A stretch of DNA of 64,000 nt from Gnetum montanum (lineage: Eukaryota > Streptophyta > Gnetopsida > Gnetales > Gnetaceae), in assembly GCA_015680685.1 (NCBI GenBank), contig MNCI01010074.1:578923-642922 (forward strand), given 5' to 3'. The notes under the pieces were generated by a model. It was not told the DNA's origin. It worked only from the letters and a program-made list of their open reading frames with translations, and did not search any database. Both the position numbers and the translations under genes were made by a program. Below are positions 22,640 through 33,706 of the stretch, piece by piece (position 1 is the stretch's first letter; each line of letters opens with the position of its first letter).

Positions 22640-25428
22640 CTAGAAAGCCTCCAAGAGAGCCCTCGTTTTTTCTTCTTTGCTTCTAGGGTTCGTTCACGGT
22701 CCAGGCGGCTTCTCCAATATGTGCTGGAACTGGAACTTTCCAAGGGCAAGGCAGCACTGGAAAGAGTTCTTTTAAATTGACAAACCAGACTGCAAACTGC
22801 TTGCGTTCGATATCGAATGCTCAGATTGATGTCTGCAGTTGCTGGTAGTCACTCATTCTTCGGGCCAGGTCCTCTACGACGGTATGTTGGCCTTCAAAGC
22901 TTGTGCAGAGAACCTCGAGTTTCACGTTTGCTATTGCCAGCTTCTGTTTTGCTGCCTTGTGTGCCTGGAACTTACCCTCATATAGGGAATATGAGGCGGC
23001 CACTTATTTTTCTAGATCTGACCGCGGTCTCCCGGCTATGTGCATAGCCAAGTTTGCATAGCGAAGGTTGGCCAACTCCATGTATTCAGTCATTTCCTCA
23101 ATCTACATCTCCTTTAGGCGAATATTTGCTTTGTTGTAGGCATTCAATCCATCGAAGATGGAGTGCCATACATCGCCTCCCTCTCAGAGCTGCTGGAGTG
23201 CTTGGTTCATCTTGGCTTTAGCGACCTGAATGTGCATCTCATTGACCTCCTTCTGCAATCCCACTTGGTCCCTGTAATGATTTTTGACTTTTTCAAATTT
23301 TAGGGCCTCCTTCTTCCAAGTGCAATTTCGATTGTAGACTTTTGTCGCAATGCCCAAACCTCCTCCATTGATAGATTGTAATTTTTAGCAGCCAACCTTC
23401 TTATATCTACATTCACCCTGGCTANCTAATTTTTAGCAGCCAACCTTCTTATATCTACATTCACCCTGGCTAGCTCCTCCTACTGTTGGTGGATGAAATC
23501 TTTTATGTGCTCATTCTCTACACCAACATTACGTAGGCAGTGAACTTCTACAGTCAGTTGCACGTTCTCCGGGTGAACCTCTGTCAAGTCCTTTTCTAAG
23601 TGATACGCTCAGGCGTTTGCTATGGACTTGTCTAGGATCGTCATCTCCCTTACATCCTCAACAACCTGAAGTTTAAGCTGAAGCTGTTTAAAAGCTTCAT
23701 CTTTGGTGATTTCGTGGTCGAGGACGGCTGGATCGGCAAGCTAGGCTATTAATTGGGCTACCTCCGTTGCCAAGCACTAACAAGCAACTTGAGCAACTTC
23801 TAGTTGCCCTTCCAAGATGATGCTCTTGCGCCTTGCTGATAGCAGCTTTGACTAGGTTGTAGTCATATTTTCTGGAAGGACGAAGACATCCAGAAGTGGT
23901 TGCCTGGTTCCTACTAGTCAGTCCAAAAATTCTTCATATTGAGCTGCATCAATCTTGCTACACAAAGTTCTAGCAGACACCTGTACATCTTGTAGTCCAT
24001 GAATGTTTGGTACAGGTGCTACCGGTGCATTAAGGACCGTAGCAATTGTATCAGCAACCACTTTGGCCGCAACTTCCTGTCCCTGGTGCTGTATCACCAG
24101 GACTGTCACCTCATCACCATCTTCCAAGCGTACTGCAAAAGTAGCAGCATTCCCTGAGATTTTGGGGAATAACTACTATGTTGCGGTTGATACATCTTGG
24201 ATGCTTGGATCTGTTCTGGGTGGAATTGGTGCTCAGGGGTAGAGAATATCGACCCTGCCCTTTCAAGCAAGCTAACGGATTGAGCCACTTGCTCCAGGTG
24301 GCTCATGGCAGGGCGATAGACCGAAGTATCTTCTCCTCCACCAGTCTTGCCAGATTGCTCTTACTGGCTCAAGAGCATTTCTCAGAGCTCGCGGATGTAT
24401 TCTACTGTGTTTTGCAAGCCCGGCTATGTTGTTTGTGCAGGTGGTAGAGATGGTTGTTGCCCTTCCTCTATCTGTGTGATGGCAGGCATTTTATGTTTCA
24501 TCATTTCCCACCACAAGGCAATTGGGGCACGTCGGATGATATCATTAAAGTACCGTGCTATCCCTGCCTGTTTACATAACTTTTGAATTAGGCAGGGAAA
24601 GGGGAGAGCTCGTCTTCCACGTTCGTTCTCTGGGAACCTCTTTTCATTCTCCAAAAATAATAGCTGTGGAAGACTCATGGGAAATTTCCCACTCAAGGTG
24701 ACACATGCACTAACGGAGAAGGTAGTGATTTTTCTCAGTCTTACCATTAGATTCAGATGGTAAGACGCAATCTTTGAGTAGACTCTCTCCGTCGTGGTCA
24801 AGAAGCTGAATTCCTTATGCTCTACCCTATAGCACTGTTGGATCCATTGCGCCTTCACCTCTGGATCAGCCTGCTCAGGAATTTCTGCCACATCTGCCCC
24901 AATTTCGGGTAACCCCAGAGTTTGTGCTATTGCTTTCGAAGAGTAAGAGACATAAATGTCTTTGATTCTTACTCTTGACCCTAACTACCAATTCATCCAG
25001 AAAAGATAGGTTTCTCCTAAGTACCACTCACCACTGGTTGTGATGATTGACCACATTGGAGAGTTCTGCAATTGGAGTCTCATGTCTTTTGGAGCATTCT
25101 CGAGGAATGGTCCAAAATTTAACTCTTGGAGGATTGTCCGTTGCACCTCGCGTGGCATGATAGCATCAAGGAAAGCTTGGGTCAGGGTGACCTCAAGCCG
25201 TGGTGCTATCCCAGGAGTCTCATCCCTGAGTGATTGCTCATCGGGAATCTCCTCTTCAGGAATCTGGTGGACAAATTCCATGTCAGGTCCTTCGAGAAAG
25301 GGCCCAATGGCATGGGAGCCCTCCACATACTCTGGTGATTGCACACCTCGTCCCCTTCTCATACGTGGACGCTTGTCCCTTGGTTGTGATGGTCCTTTGT
25401 CCCTTAGGTGCCTCAGTTTGGGTGCCAT
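22640..25428 (-). pseudogene. Element C ORF3, extra ORF between integrase and 3' LTR
   Basis: It starts at the ATG at 25428 (MAPKLRHLRDK) with a very basic, Arg/Lys-rich N terminus. One frame runs to 24424 with a single TAG at 24985-24987. Within it, WYLGETYLFWMNW and a segment with SGKFPMSLPQLL and ALPFPCLIQKLCKQAGI resemble the putative plant transposon protein domain found in many plant gypsy elements. After a frameshift the rest (24127-22640) looks helical and coiled-coil-like. The site matches the env-like ORF of Athila, but I see no signal peptide or clear membrane segment, so an envelope role is not supported. A and B have nothing similar. Confidence 0.6.
23379..23472. repeat. 46-base exact direct repeat around an N (assembly join)
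   Basis: Bases 23379-23424 repeat exactly at 23427-23472 with an N at 23425 between them. This is the mark of two contig ends that overlap but were not merged, not of a biological repeat. Confidence 0.8.
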
Positions 25429-26650
25429 CTGGAATCAAACATAACTGTCTGTTAGATCGTTCATAAGTAGTTTGAGATGATTTGTATATACTTTCTTAGT
25501 TTGACCAAGTTATGTTAATGACACAGGCACATCGTTAAGTTTCCCGAAGCATTAAGTTAGGGGTTAGGACCAAATTTTTTGTAATTAACAAATTAATTAA
25601 TTAATTACATAAGGGCACCACCCCCCACAACTGAGAGCATACCTCCGGTTGCGTAAAAAGGGCAAGGACAGGTTGATGCGGACACGTGATGGAATGTAGG
25701 TGCGTTGGGAAAGGTTAGGCAAAAAAAAAATATGGTAAAAATTCCCCTCAATTTGGACTCCACATAATGGAAAAATAAGAAGGTGTGGCAGATATATATA
25801 GGGGTTGGGCACTGCGACGACGGGGCTGCGTACATGCAGTGGCTGCATATACGACGGGCCCCGTATACGCAGCACTATTCACTCATGGACCAGCGTTGAC
25901 CAACCCAAAAAAACACCCGAAATGAAAAATTTCAAAATCCAAATTGAGGCGATTGAAACGTGGAAAAGGCCCGATCATGGCTAAGGACATGAGGAAGGGA
26001 ATTGAGAGCGAAAAATAGACAAAAGTGGAGAACGGGGGCCAAAAAGAACTCATGCGAGGATGAAATCGAATGAGGGGACACTGAAAATAACCAACCAAGA
26101 AATCCAAAGGGTTGGAGGCTTAACAGGAAAAACCAGAAATGTGTAGGTGGGTCCTCCCCATAGCACACAACAGCCTTTGTAGCCCCTGCATACCCTCAAC
26201 ACTAGGGTCCGTGGGCCCGGGTGCCGATAAGTGGTATTGACTGGTAAAGACTCCAAACCAAGAGAACCTGTTAAGACATGAGAGACTGATGGAAAACATG
26301 ATGAACACACAAAACATAAAAAGGGCAGTGAGGTGAGTACGGAGAGAAGCAGGAATAGAGGGAGAGTAGAGAATGGAAAGTTCGAGTGTTGGCCACATGA
26401 AACCCCGTGTGGGAGCGTGGTTAAGTGACCCGGTAGAACCTTTCCTGAGGATAGACCCAAAACCATCCGCAAATAGTGACCTTGTAGCGATAGACAAATT
26501 CCCGACCATCCCCAAAGGAAACAAGAATGACCCCATAGAAAACCACCACTCCACGAAACGTGAGAGTAGGGAAGTGAAATGGGACAAAGTTAGAGGGGAC
26601 TAAGGAAGTCCCATAACTAGTGCGTGTGGCTCGTGAGAGGCGGTCTAAGG

Positions 26651-26711
26651 GGTGTGCTTTGAATTCCCCCGTGATTTTTTTGTCTTTTCTTTTGTGCGGG
26701 GGAACCACACC
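26651..26711 (-). other. Conserved hairpin, element C copy 1
   Basis: GGTGTG (26651-26656) pairs with CACACC (26706-26711). After the CTTTGAA bulge, TTCCCCCG (26664-26671) pairs perfectly with CGGGGGAA (26697-26704). The element A stem has TTCTCAC/GTGAGAA, so both arms changed together. Confidence 0.65.
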
Positions 26712-26751
26712 ATGCAAAGACCCATGCATGTTTGCATGCATTCAACCAAGG

Positions 26752-26864
26752 GGTGTGCTTTGAATCCTCATTTTATTTGTTTATTCTGTTTTTGCTTCTT
26801 CTTCTTTTTTTCTTTTCTCTTTTTTTTCTTGAATTTTTTGAAGTTTTTCAGTGAGGACCACACC
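26752..26864 (-). other. Conserved hairpin, element C copy 2
   Basis: GGTGTG (26752-26757) pairs with CACACC (26859-26864). After CTTTGAA, TCCTCA (26765-26770) pairs with TGAGGA (26852-26857), a third paired variant of the inner stem. The loop is long and pyrimidine-rich on the + strand. Confidence 0.6.
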
Positions 26865-27284
26865 ATGAAAGGTCGAATTGCCCATAAGCTTCCATGGAGA
26901 GAAACTTGGAGTGGGAGTAAATCCGTAAGGACACACCAGCAACCTAGGGAACAGAATAGAATAACGAATAAAGCATTCCCCTTAAAGTCACCCAATTCAA
27001 ACCAGTGGGTCGTCCCTCAGTTTGGGAACTACACAAGTCACACATTGATTAAAATATTTTTAAATGAAGGGATTGCATGTTCACAACACAAGGAAAATCA
27101 TGGAATGGGGAATGGGTGGATGATGTGGACTCACAGTCGAGTTTATGAAGTCGAAACGATGTAAAATCCAAGGACAACCATGCAAAAGGCAAGAACCAAA
27201 TAACTAGGAAGACTATTACAGTACCCATCGTAACAAAAATCGATTGCGCCAAATAATATGACGACAAAATGTAAAATAAAAAAT

Positions 27285-27422
27285 AGGAAAAATGGAAAAC
27301 AAAACAAAAAATTGTAAACTAAAAAGTGGAAAACAAAAAATTGTAAAAAAAATAATGAAAAACAAAAAGTGGAAGACAAAAAAGTGCAAAACAAAAAGGT
27401 GTAAAACAAAAAAAGATAAAAT
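27285..27422. repeat. A-rich minisatellite in element C
   Basis: Imperfect units of about 16-20 bases based on GGAAAACAAAAAGTGTAA-like words are repeated some seven times. Element A has only a short, non-repeated counterpart near 2385-2470. Confidence 0.7.
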
Positions 27423-27567
27423 GGTGAGGGGTGTAGTGAAATGGATCAACAAAGATGAGGGTCTCCACCATGACTGGGTGGAAAGGCAGAGACACAAAAG
27501 ATGGAGCATGGATGATGGGTTGATGACGAGGCTATGGAATTGGTTGTGTGAAGCTCATAGAAAGGTT

Positions 27568-28710
27568 TTAGTTGGTGGTGGTTGGCCAACTGTGTTCTGG
27601 TGGGATCCCTAGGTTTGTGGATGAGAAAGGCCCCAGATGGGAAGGTTTCGGAGACAATATAAGGTCCCTCCCATTGTGTCTAAATTTTTTTTGGTTGGGA
27701 TATATGTGAGGGGTTCCAATACAATACCTTGTCTCCACATCTAAATGTGACCTTCCAAATCCTAAGATCATGTCATTTCTTGTTATAGTCCTTGTGGGTT
27801 TCATTTGAAAATAAGGCTACTAATCGGTTCTGATCTAGCACACTTAAATTGATTAATCATTCTTGTTGTGCTAGCAGTAGGTCAAGGCTGAGGTCACAAG
27901 TGGTGGATAGTGTCCAGAGTTCTGCTTAGATTGGAAGTGTTAACAACTTACCATACACTAACTCATAGGGAGAGTACTCTACAAGAAGTTTCCAAGTGGA
28001 GTGATAGGCCCATACGGCATCGTTGAGCTTAGTACTCTAATCCCTCCTATATTTGCTAATTATTCATGTAAGGATCTTGGTGATCTCCCTATTTGTGACT
28101 TCGGCTTGCCCGTTGGCTTGGGGGTGATAAGGTGTTGTGAATTTATGTGTTACCCCTAAGTGTTGCATGCGTTTTCAAAAAGTGACCCTCGTGAAGTGAG
28201 TCCCATTCTCAAAAATGAGTGCATGAGGCACTTCAAACCTGGTAACGATTTGTTGCTGGACAAATCGTGCGATGGTGTTGGAAGAATAGTTGATGTTGGC
28301 TACTGCTTCTACCCACTTTGTACAGTAGTCCACCGCCACGATGATGTATGCTTTTCCATTTGACAAGGGGGTGATGGACCCCATGAAGTCGATACCCCAA
28401 ATGTCGAAGGGCTCCAGTGGCTGAATCCACTATTGAGGTCCCTCCAACCATGCTGACATCCCACCATCTCTTTGGCATCGTTAACAGGAGCAGGCAAACC
28501 ATTGCGTGTCCCTGAAAAGTGTAGGCCAATTATACCCTGCAAGTAGGATTTTAATGGCCATTCTGCATCCAGCATAGTGGCCCCCACAAGGGCCCTCATG
28601 AGCATCTTGAAGGACGCGTAGTGTATCAGCATCAAGGACACACCTTCGAACCAAGCCGTTTGCACACACATTGTAGAGGTAGCCATTGATTTCCATGAAA
28701 CACTTGGCCT
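27568..28710 (-). pseudogene. Element C integrase (decayed)
   Basis: The zinc-binding region (28696-28481) has HEGPCGGHYAGCR. Its C-side continues past a stop into RCQRDGGM, keeping a Cys pair. The core (28384-28175) opens [24 protein letters not shown]. The second catalytic Asp is replaced by Glu (IFENGTHF). The C-terminal part down to 27568 carries the same blocks as A (HDL, WEG). No chromodomain is seen. The ORF is broken into several frames. Confidence 0.82.
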
Positions 28711-29816
28711 TATGGAGAAACTGTTGTTTCTGCTGATGGTTCCATTCCTTTGGTAGCTCCTGGTCTGTAAGGTAGGTGAGGATGCAGTTGAACCAAGGGG
28801 ATTCCTTGGATACTTGAGGATCAACGACGCCTATGAAGAGGAGTTCATCTAAAAACTAATCGGATAAAGGCTCCTCCTCTTCTGCGTCATCCCATCGTAA
28901 TCGAGACAAGTGATCATCGACCACATTCTTAGATCCCTTTTTTTCTACCATGGTGAGATCAAACTCCTGAAGAATCACCAACCACCGGATTATGCGGGGG
29001 CTCACCATTGGTTTGTTCATTAGGAATCGGATAGCACTATGGTCTGTGTGCACAAACACCTCATATCTGAGCACATAGTACTAGAATTTATCCAATGCAA
29101 ACACCATCGCCATCAATTCTTTCTCAGTGGTGGTATAGTTTAGTTGTGCACCCACAATGCTACAACTTGCACAGTGGATATAATACAGACATTTCTAATC
29201 ATCACACTGTGTAAGCACAGCTAATCAGGTGCCCATAGAATTAGAGCTTCTACGAGTTTCTGTTTCAGCTCTTGGAATGCAAACTCGCATTCCTTGGTCC
29301 AGACAAACAGAGCATCCTTCTTTGTAAGCTCTACCAACGATCGGGCTATCTTCGAGAAGCGCTCAATGAAGAGCCGGTAGTAACCAATGTGTCCAAGGAA
29401 TGACTGCATATCTTTGACAATACTTTGTTGGTGGGTAATTTCTTGGATGAACCTGATATTTTTAGGATCTATGTTGATCCCTGTTGATGAAATGTGATGC
29501 CCTAGCACAATGCCCTCCTAGACCATCAAATGGCTCTTTTGCCAATTGAGCCACAGATTGATGTCTACACACCTCTTTAGAACTCTAGGCGGTCCAAGGC
29601 TTGCTCGAACGTGGCACCATAGGTGGAGAAGTCATCCATGAAGACTTCTACACCATTGTAGATTTGTTGCTGGAAGATGCTTAGGATAAGGCTTTGGAAC
29701 GTCGCAGGTGCATTGCATAGGCCAAAGGGCATCTTCTTATATGCAAAAGTCCCCCATGGACTCATGAAATTAGTTTTGGCCTGGTCCTTTGGTGCTATTT
29801 GGATTTGGTTATAACC
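28711..29816 (-). pseudogene. Element C reverse transcriptase-RNase H (N-terminal part missing)
   Basis: RT is present from the SPWGTFAYKKMPFGLCNAPATFQ block (about 29765) with an intact FMDD box. The connection (29508-29221, GYYRLFIERFSKIARSLVEL) and RNase H (about 29190-28856, VHTDHSAIRFLMNKP) follow. The preceding RT N part is absent: at 29817 an N joins this to an inverted copy of the same RT segment, and the next collinear sequence after 30163 is already upstream of RT. The loss is probably an assembly fault. Confidence 0.82.
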
Positions 29817-30162
29817 NGAATATTACAGCTTTTTGGATGGTTATAGTGGTTATAACCAAATCCAAATAGCACCAAAGGACCAGGCCAAAACTAATTTCAT
29901 GAGTCCATGGGGGACTTTTGCATATAAGAAGATGCCCTTTGGCCTATGCAATGCACCTGCGACGTTCCAAAGCCTTATCCTAAGCATCTTCCAGCAACAA
30001 ATCTACAATGGTGTAGAAGTCTTCATGGATGACTTCTCCACCTATGGTGCCACGTTCGAGCAAGCCTTGGACCGCCTAGAGTTCTAAAGAGGTGTGTAGA
30101 CATCAATCTGTGGCTCAATTGGCAAAAGAGCCATTTGATGGTCTAGGAGGGCATTGTGCTAG
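29502..30162. repeat. 315-base inverted repeat of RT between two Ns (probable misassembly)
   Basis: Bases 29502-29816 and 29848-30162 are reverse complements of equal length, so both strands encode the same RT segment. Ns at 29817 and 30163 bound the plus-strand piece. That piece also holds about 30 bases (including FLDGYSG codons) missing from the minus-strand copy. An RT contig placed in the wrong orientation explains this. Confidence 0.85.
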
Positions 30163-30163
30163 N

Positions 30164-30979
30164 TCATGCGAATGTAGCAACCCATTTGTTTACCATCACC
30201 AGCAACTTCTTTTTTTGTTCAATTACCGGCTTTTCATTTTGCAAGAATGCATACTCTAAGTGAGCCGGTAGGGATTTTAGCTCAAGGGGCTCTTACTTGA
30301 AGCTCTCAGGGATCTCTAGCTTTCCCCAATCATCTAAGTTATCAACGATGAAGGTTCGTTGATGGATCTCCTCCATCACATCCGTGTTGTCAATATAGGC
30401 TTGCACTAGCCCCTCAGATGGTTCCATGCATAATGTGCTGCTAGCAGGATCAGCTGTTAGCCACTGGATGCCCTCTTGGTTAATGGTTGTTGCGTATAGG
30501 CACTTTTGAATTGGTGATTCCTTAGTACATTGACTGCATGCTTGAATGGATGTCTGCTTAGCGGACCATAACTTCTGCACATAGTTGTAGCCCGTGTCAC
30601 TATACGCGATGCATGGAACTCTTTTCTTCTTGATCTTCCCGAAAGGATTTTCCTTTAAAATTTCCAAGGATAGATCTCGGAGTCCTAGTCGTGTGTCCAC
30701 CATGCTTAGCCAGGCTCTTCCCATGATGATTGGGAAGTTCCCCTTACAGTTTTCAACACAGATGACCAGGAAATCAGCAGGGTAGGACCACCCACAGACG
30801 ATGGTCACAATGTCCTCCACCAAACCCAAAGGAACAGTGATGGATTGGTATGCTAACTCGAGCCAGATGTTGCTCTTCTTTAGCAGGGGCAGGTTCCAAT
30901 TCTTGTACATGTCATGAGAGATTAAATTAACCCTTGACCCCATGTCTAGAAGAGCTTTGCATGGCTCGTTTATAACCAC
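30164..30979 (-). pseudogene. Element C protease and linker (longest open stretch)
   Basis: A 228-residue open frame spans 30979-30293. The active site reads LLDMGSRVNLIS, with Met where the family has Ser/Thr/Leu; the Asp and Gly are kept. The block SITVPLGLVEDIVTIVCGWSYPADFLVI and the second conserved block IIMGRAWLSM follow. The tail (for example DPASSTLCMEPSEG) is the protease-RT linker. It is in the same frame as the end of gag, so gag and pol were probably one ORF. Confidence 0.85.
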
Positions 30980-31039
30980 CTAAAGATAGATTAGAGGGCT
31001 TCCTGGATCTGTTAATTTTCAGGGAAGAGAACCAGCTTT

Positions 31040-33540
31040 GATCCAGTCGGTCATGACATGTGTGAGCATGATCTTCTAGATGTTGGAATGCAATGGAGCA
31101 GAGGACTGCTTAGGTAGTATGATGTTGGAGGCATTGGTAGGTTCGGAGGCACTGGCCACAAGCGTAGGTGAGGGTGTGTTCAGATTATTGGGCCGAAAAA
31201 AAGGACGTTTGCATTGTTTGGATTCTAGTCCACTCGGCCAAGGTGCTGGTTGTAAGTTAATAGCCCTCGTAGCATTTCGTTGTTGTGGTTGTGGCAGTAT
31301 TTCTCCCTGCATGGATGGAGTAGGTGGCAACTGAGAGGGATGGTGTGGAGGAGTGGCAGAAGAAGGTGGCGGAGGGTAGAAGAGATGTGGATTTATTCCC
31401 CTAGGTGATGGAGATGGATTTCTAAAATATTTAGGAGGGTGGTAGTAACTAGGAAAGGCTGCATGACTAGAAGAGTCTCTTAGAGAGACTGATTGCTGAA
31501 CATAGTACCCATAAGAATCTGCTTGCTTGTAAGGGTACTACTGCCTTGGAGGTGGCATCCCCCACGCTTGTGGTTGCTACCACTGTTGGAAGTATTCATA
31601 CGGTTGTGGGGACATTCCTCTTGGATAATATCCTTGCTACTGCTGGTGGAATCGCCTGGGGTTACCTTGTGGATAAGGCAACCTTCGGGGTGTCTGTCAT
31701 TGCACCAAACAAGGGTTCAAGGCATAGACCCTAGACTCTTGAAGGTGAGACACCATAGGACAACATCCCTTAGGATGTTCATATTGGCATACGCCACATC
31801 CATCGTCCTCCTCGGTGTCAGAGTCTGCAACCTACTCTGCTATAGTAGCTTTTCCCTTACCCTTATGTTGGGCACATTTAGCTCCCTTCTTCTTGTGCTG
31901 ATCATGGTCACAACCCTGTTCTTTGGACCCTTTTGTGATTTTCAATACACTTTGGAATCTCTCATCCAAAGAGTCCCACATTTTATCCACCTTTGCTGAT
32001 ATTTCAGATGCGAACTTTTGTAACGGCAAAGTCTTTCGATTCACCGTTGCTTCCAATGGTGACTCATCGTCCTCATCATAAAATTGGACCTCCTTTTTTC
32101 TAAGGGAAGGGTCCTGGTTGAATTCTTCAACACTCTCCTTTTTTTGAGTTCTCCTTCCTCTATGGCCACCTGATCAATGAGGTGCTGCAACTTATGGGCC
32201 CTTAGCTCTGACAGCCATCCCTTGGCGTACACACCAAGGGTCTTTCATGTTTCAAAACGGAGCCCATCAATAATGTGACGAAGTTGTGCCCGCTGAGAGT
32301 AACCATGACCAGGGCACCGATGCAACAATGAGTAATACTTGCTCATGGCAGCATCCAAGGGTTCATGATTTCCTTGTTTCCAACCTTGGATCTGCCTTCT
32401 CAGATTTTCCACTCTAGAGTACGTTTGATATTTGACATTAAAGATTTCAAGCATTGTACTCCACCTTCTGATTGATTCCAGCTCCAAGGACTGGTACCAA
32501 CTTTCAACTTCCTTGATGAGTGTGCAAGGGAACATCTTCAACCGTTGCCAATTATTATCAATATTTTGTAGGGTGTAGGCGTCATGAAATGCCTGCACAT
32601 GGGTTTGCAGATCACAGTTGTATCCCCCTTCAAATTTGGGGATGTTGTTCATGTCAACATGCTTGATCCAACTATTCTCCATGTGCCTACTTGGAATGTG
32701 AACTGCCTCTACAATTTGAAGCATGCTCTGAGTAGCTAACAACAGCGCATCTGAATCATAGTCCTGTTGGGGACTATGATGTCTGTGATGATTTTTGCTA
32801 CCCCTTCTTTCATGTTGGAGAGGGCCATGTGATTGGTTACATGCTCCCTCATGTTTCCCCCTTCGAACTTGCCTACCATCGTCCTTTCTCTCCAACCTTC
32901 CCCTATGATGCTCAAAGCCTGAGCTGGATGAAGGTGAAGGAGAGGGGGAGGATGAAGAAGAAGGAGAGGCATCACCATCGCTTCGGCGTCGATCTCCCCA
33001 TCTACCCTGGTGACGGCCTTAGTCATCTCCTCCAGCTTTGCTACGTGACTTGACATCCCCTTGAGGATCGTGATCACTTAGAGGTTTGTTCTGAATGACT
33101 GACTAGAGGATCTACGGCCCCAGGTAAAGTTCGATTGAATGAGTATCATGAAGTATGGGATCCCCATCGTCTTGTAGCCCTTTTGAGAATAAGGGGTTGA
33201 TGAATTTCTTCCCCTTTTGTTGTTCATATCTCTCCGCCTGCTGCTGATCTCTTATTCGTTGAGCTTCTGTGGGACAATAGTCTCAGTAGTCATGATCCTC
33301 CATGACATACTCCACCACTCGGTCTTGGATGCCCAATCTGCCTAGATTGTGATATAGCATCGCAGGAGCTGCTTAGTCGGGCGGTAGCATGATGCTATCC
33401 TCCATGTCCCATCATCAAAGATTCTCATCCTGATGTAGGATGAATGTGAAATCAAGGACATATTCATCGGGATGTTTGTACACCACCCGACATTCTTACA
33501 GCACCGATGGTTCAAATGCATCTCTCCTGTGAGAAGACAT
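31040..33540 (-). pseudogene. Element C gag (decayed)
   Basis: The ATG at 33540 lies 148 bases from the PBS. After an N part with an EDHDY...CPTEAQ block comes a serine/histidine-rich section (33077-32736). The capsid-like domain (32680-32245) includes MNNIPKFEGGYNCDLQTHVQAFHDAY and WSTMLEIFNVKYQTYSR, the retrotransposon gag fold. The C part has LSELRAHKLQHLIDQVA (about 32200) and a short CCHC-like zinc knuckle CGVCQYEHPKGCC (about 31800-31765). A proline-rich tail ends near 31076. Stops and at least one frameshift disable it. Confidence 0.82.
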
Positions 33541-33687
33541 GTTGGATATTAGATGGTCCATATAATCGATGTACCTTACAATTAACTTAAGTTCACCTAG
33601 TATGCGTAAATATTTCTACCCTGGGTTCGTTCCAACAACTTAAATGATAATTTCTCTAAAGTCAGATGATGCATGTAAGACTAACAG

Positions 33688-33705
33688 TCCCCAGCAATGG
33701 CGCCA
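33688..33705 (-). other. Primer-binding site of element C (tRNA-Asp type)
   Basis: The minus strand reads TGGCGCCATTGCTGGGGA, one base after the LTR end. It has two differences from the commonly reported plant tRNA-Asp site TGGCGCCGTTGCCGGGGA. Confidence 0.85.
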
Positions 33706-33706
33706 A

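Larger units (their letters stand above)
25440..27560 (-). other. Element C non-coding region between integrase and ORF3
   Basis: No domain is seen in any of the short ORFs here. The stretch contains two tandem copies of the conserved hairpin (26651-26711 and 26752-26864) and an A-rich minisatellite at about 27285-27422. Confidence 0.65.

Noticed and set aside
22640-25428. Calling the extra ORF of C an envelope gene
   Set aside because: Position alone fits; no signal peptide, glycosylation-rich ectodomain or membrane anchor is visible.
25597-26741. Several overlapping ORFs of 70-155 codons on both strands in element C
   Set aside because: They lie in the non-coding region between integrase and ORF3, overlap each other in different frames and show no domain.
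29833-30087. Plus-strand reverse transcriptase ORF
   Set aside because: It is the inverted copy of the minus-strand RT between two Ns, most likely a misoriented contig and not a second element.
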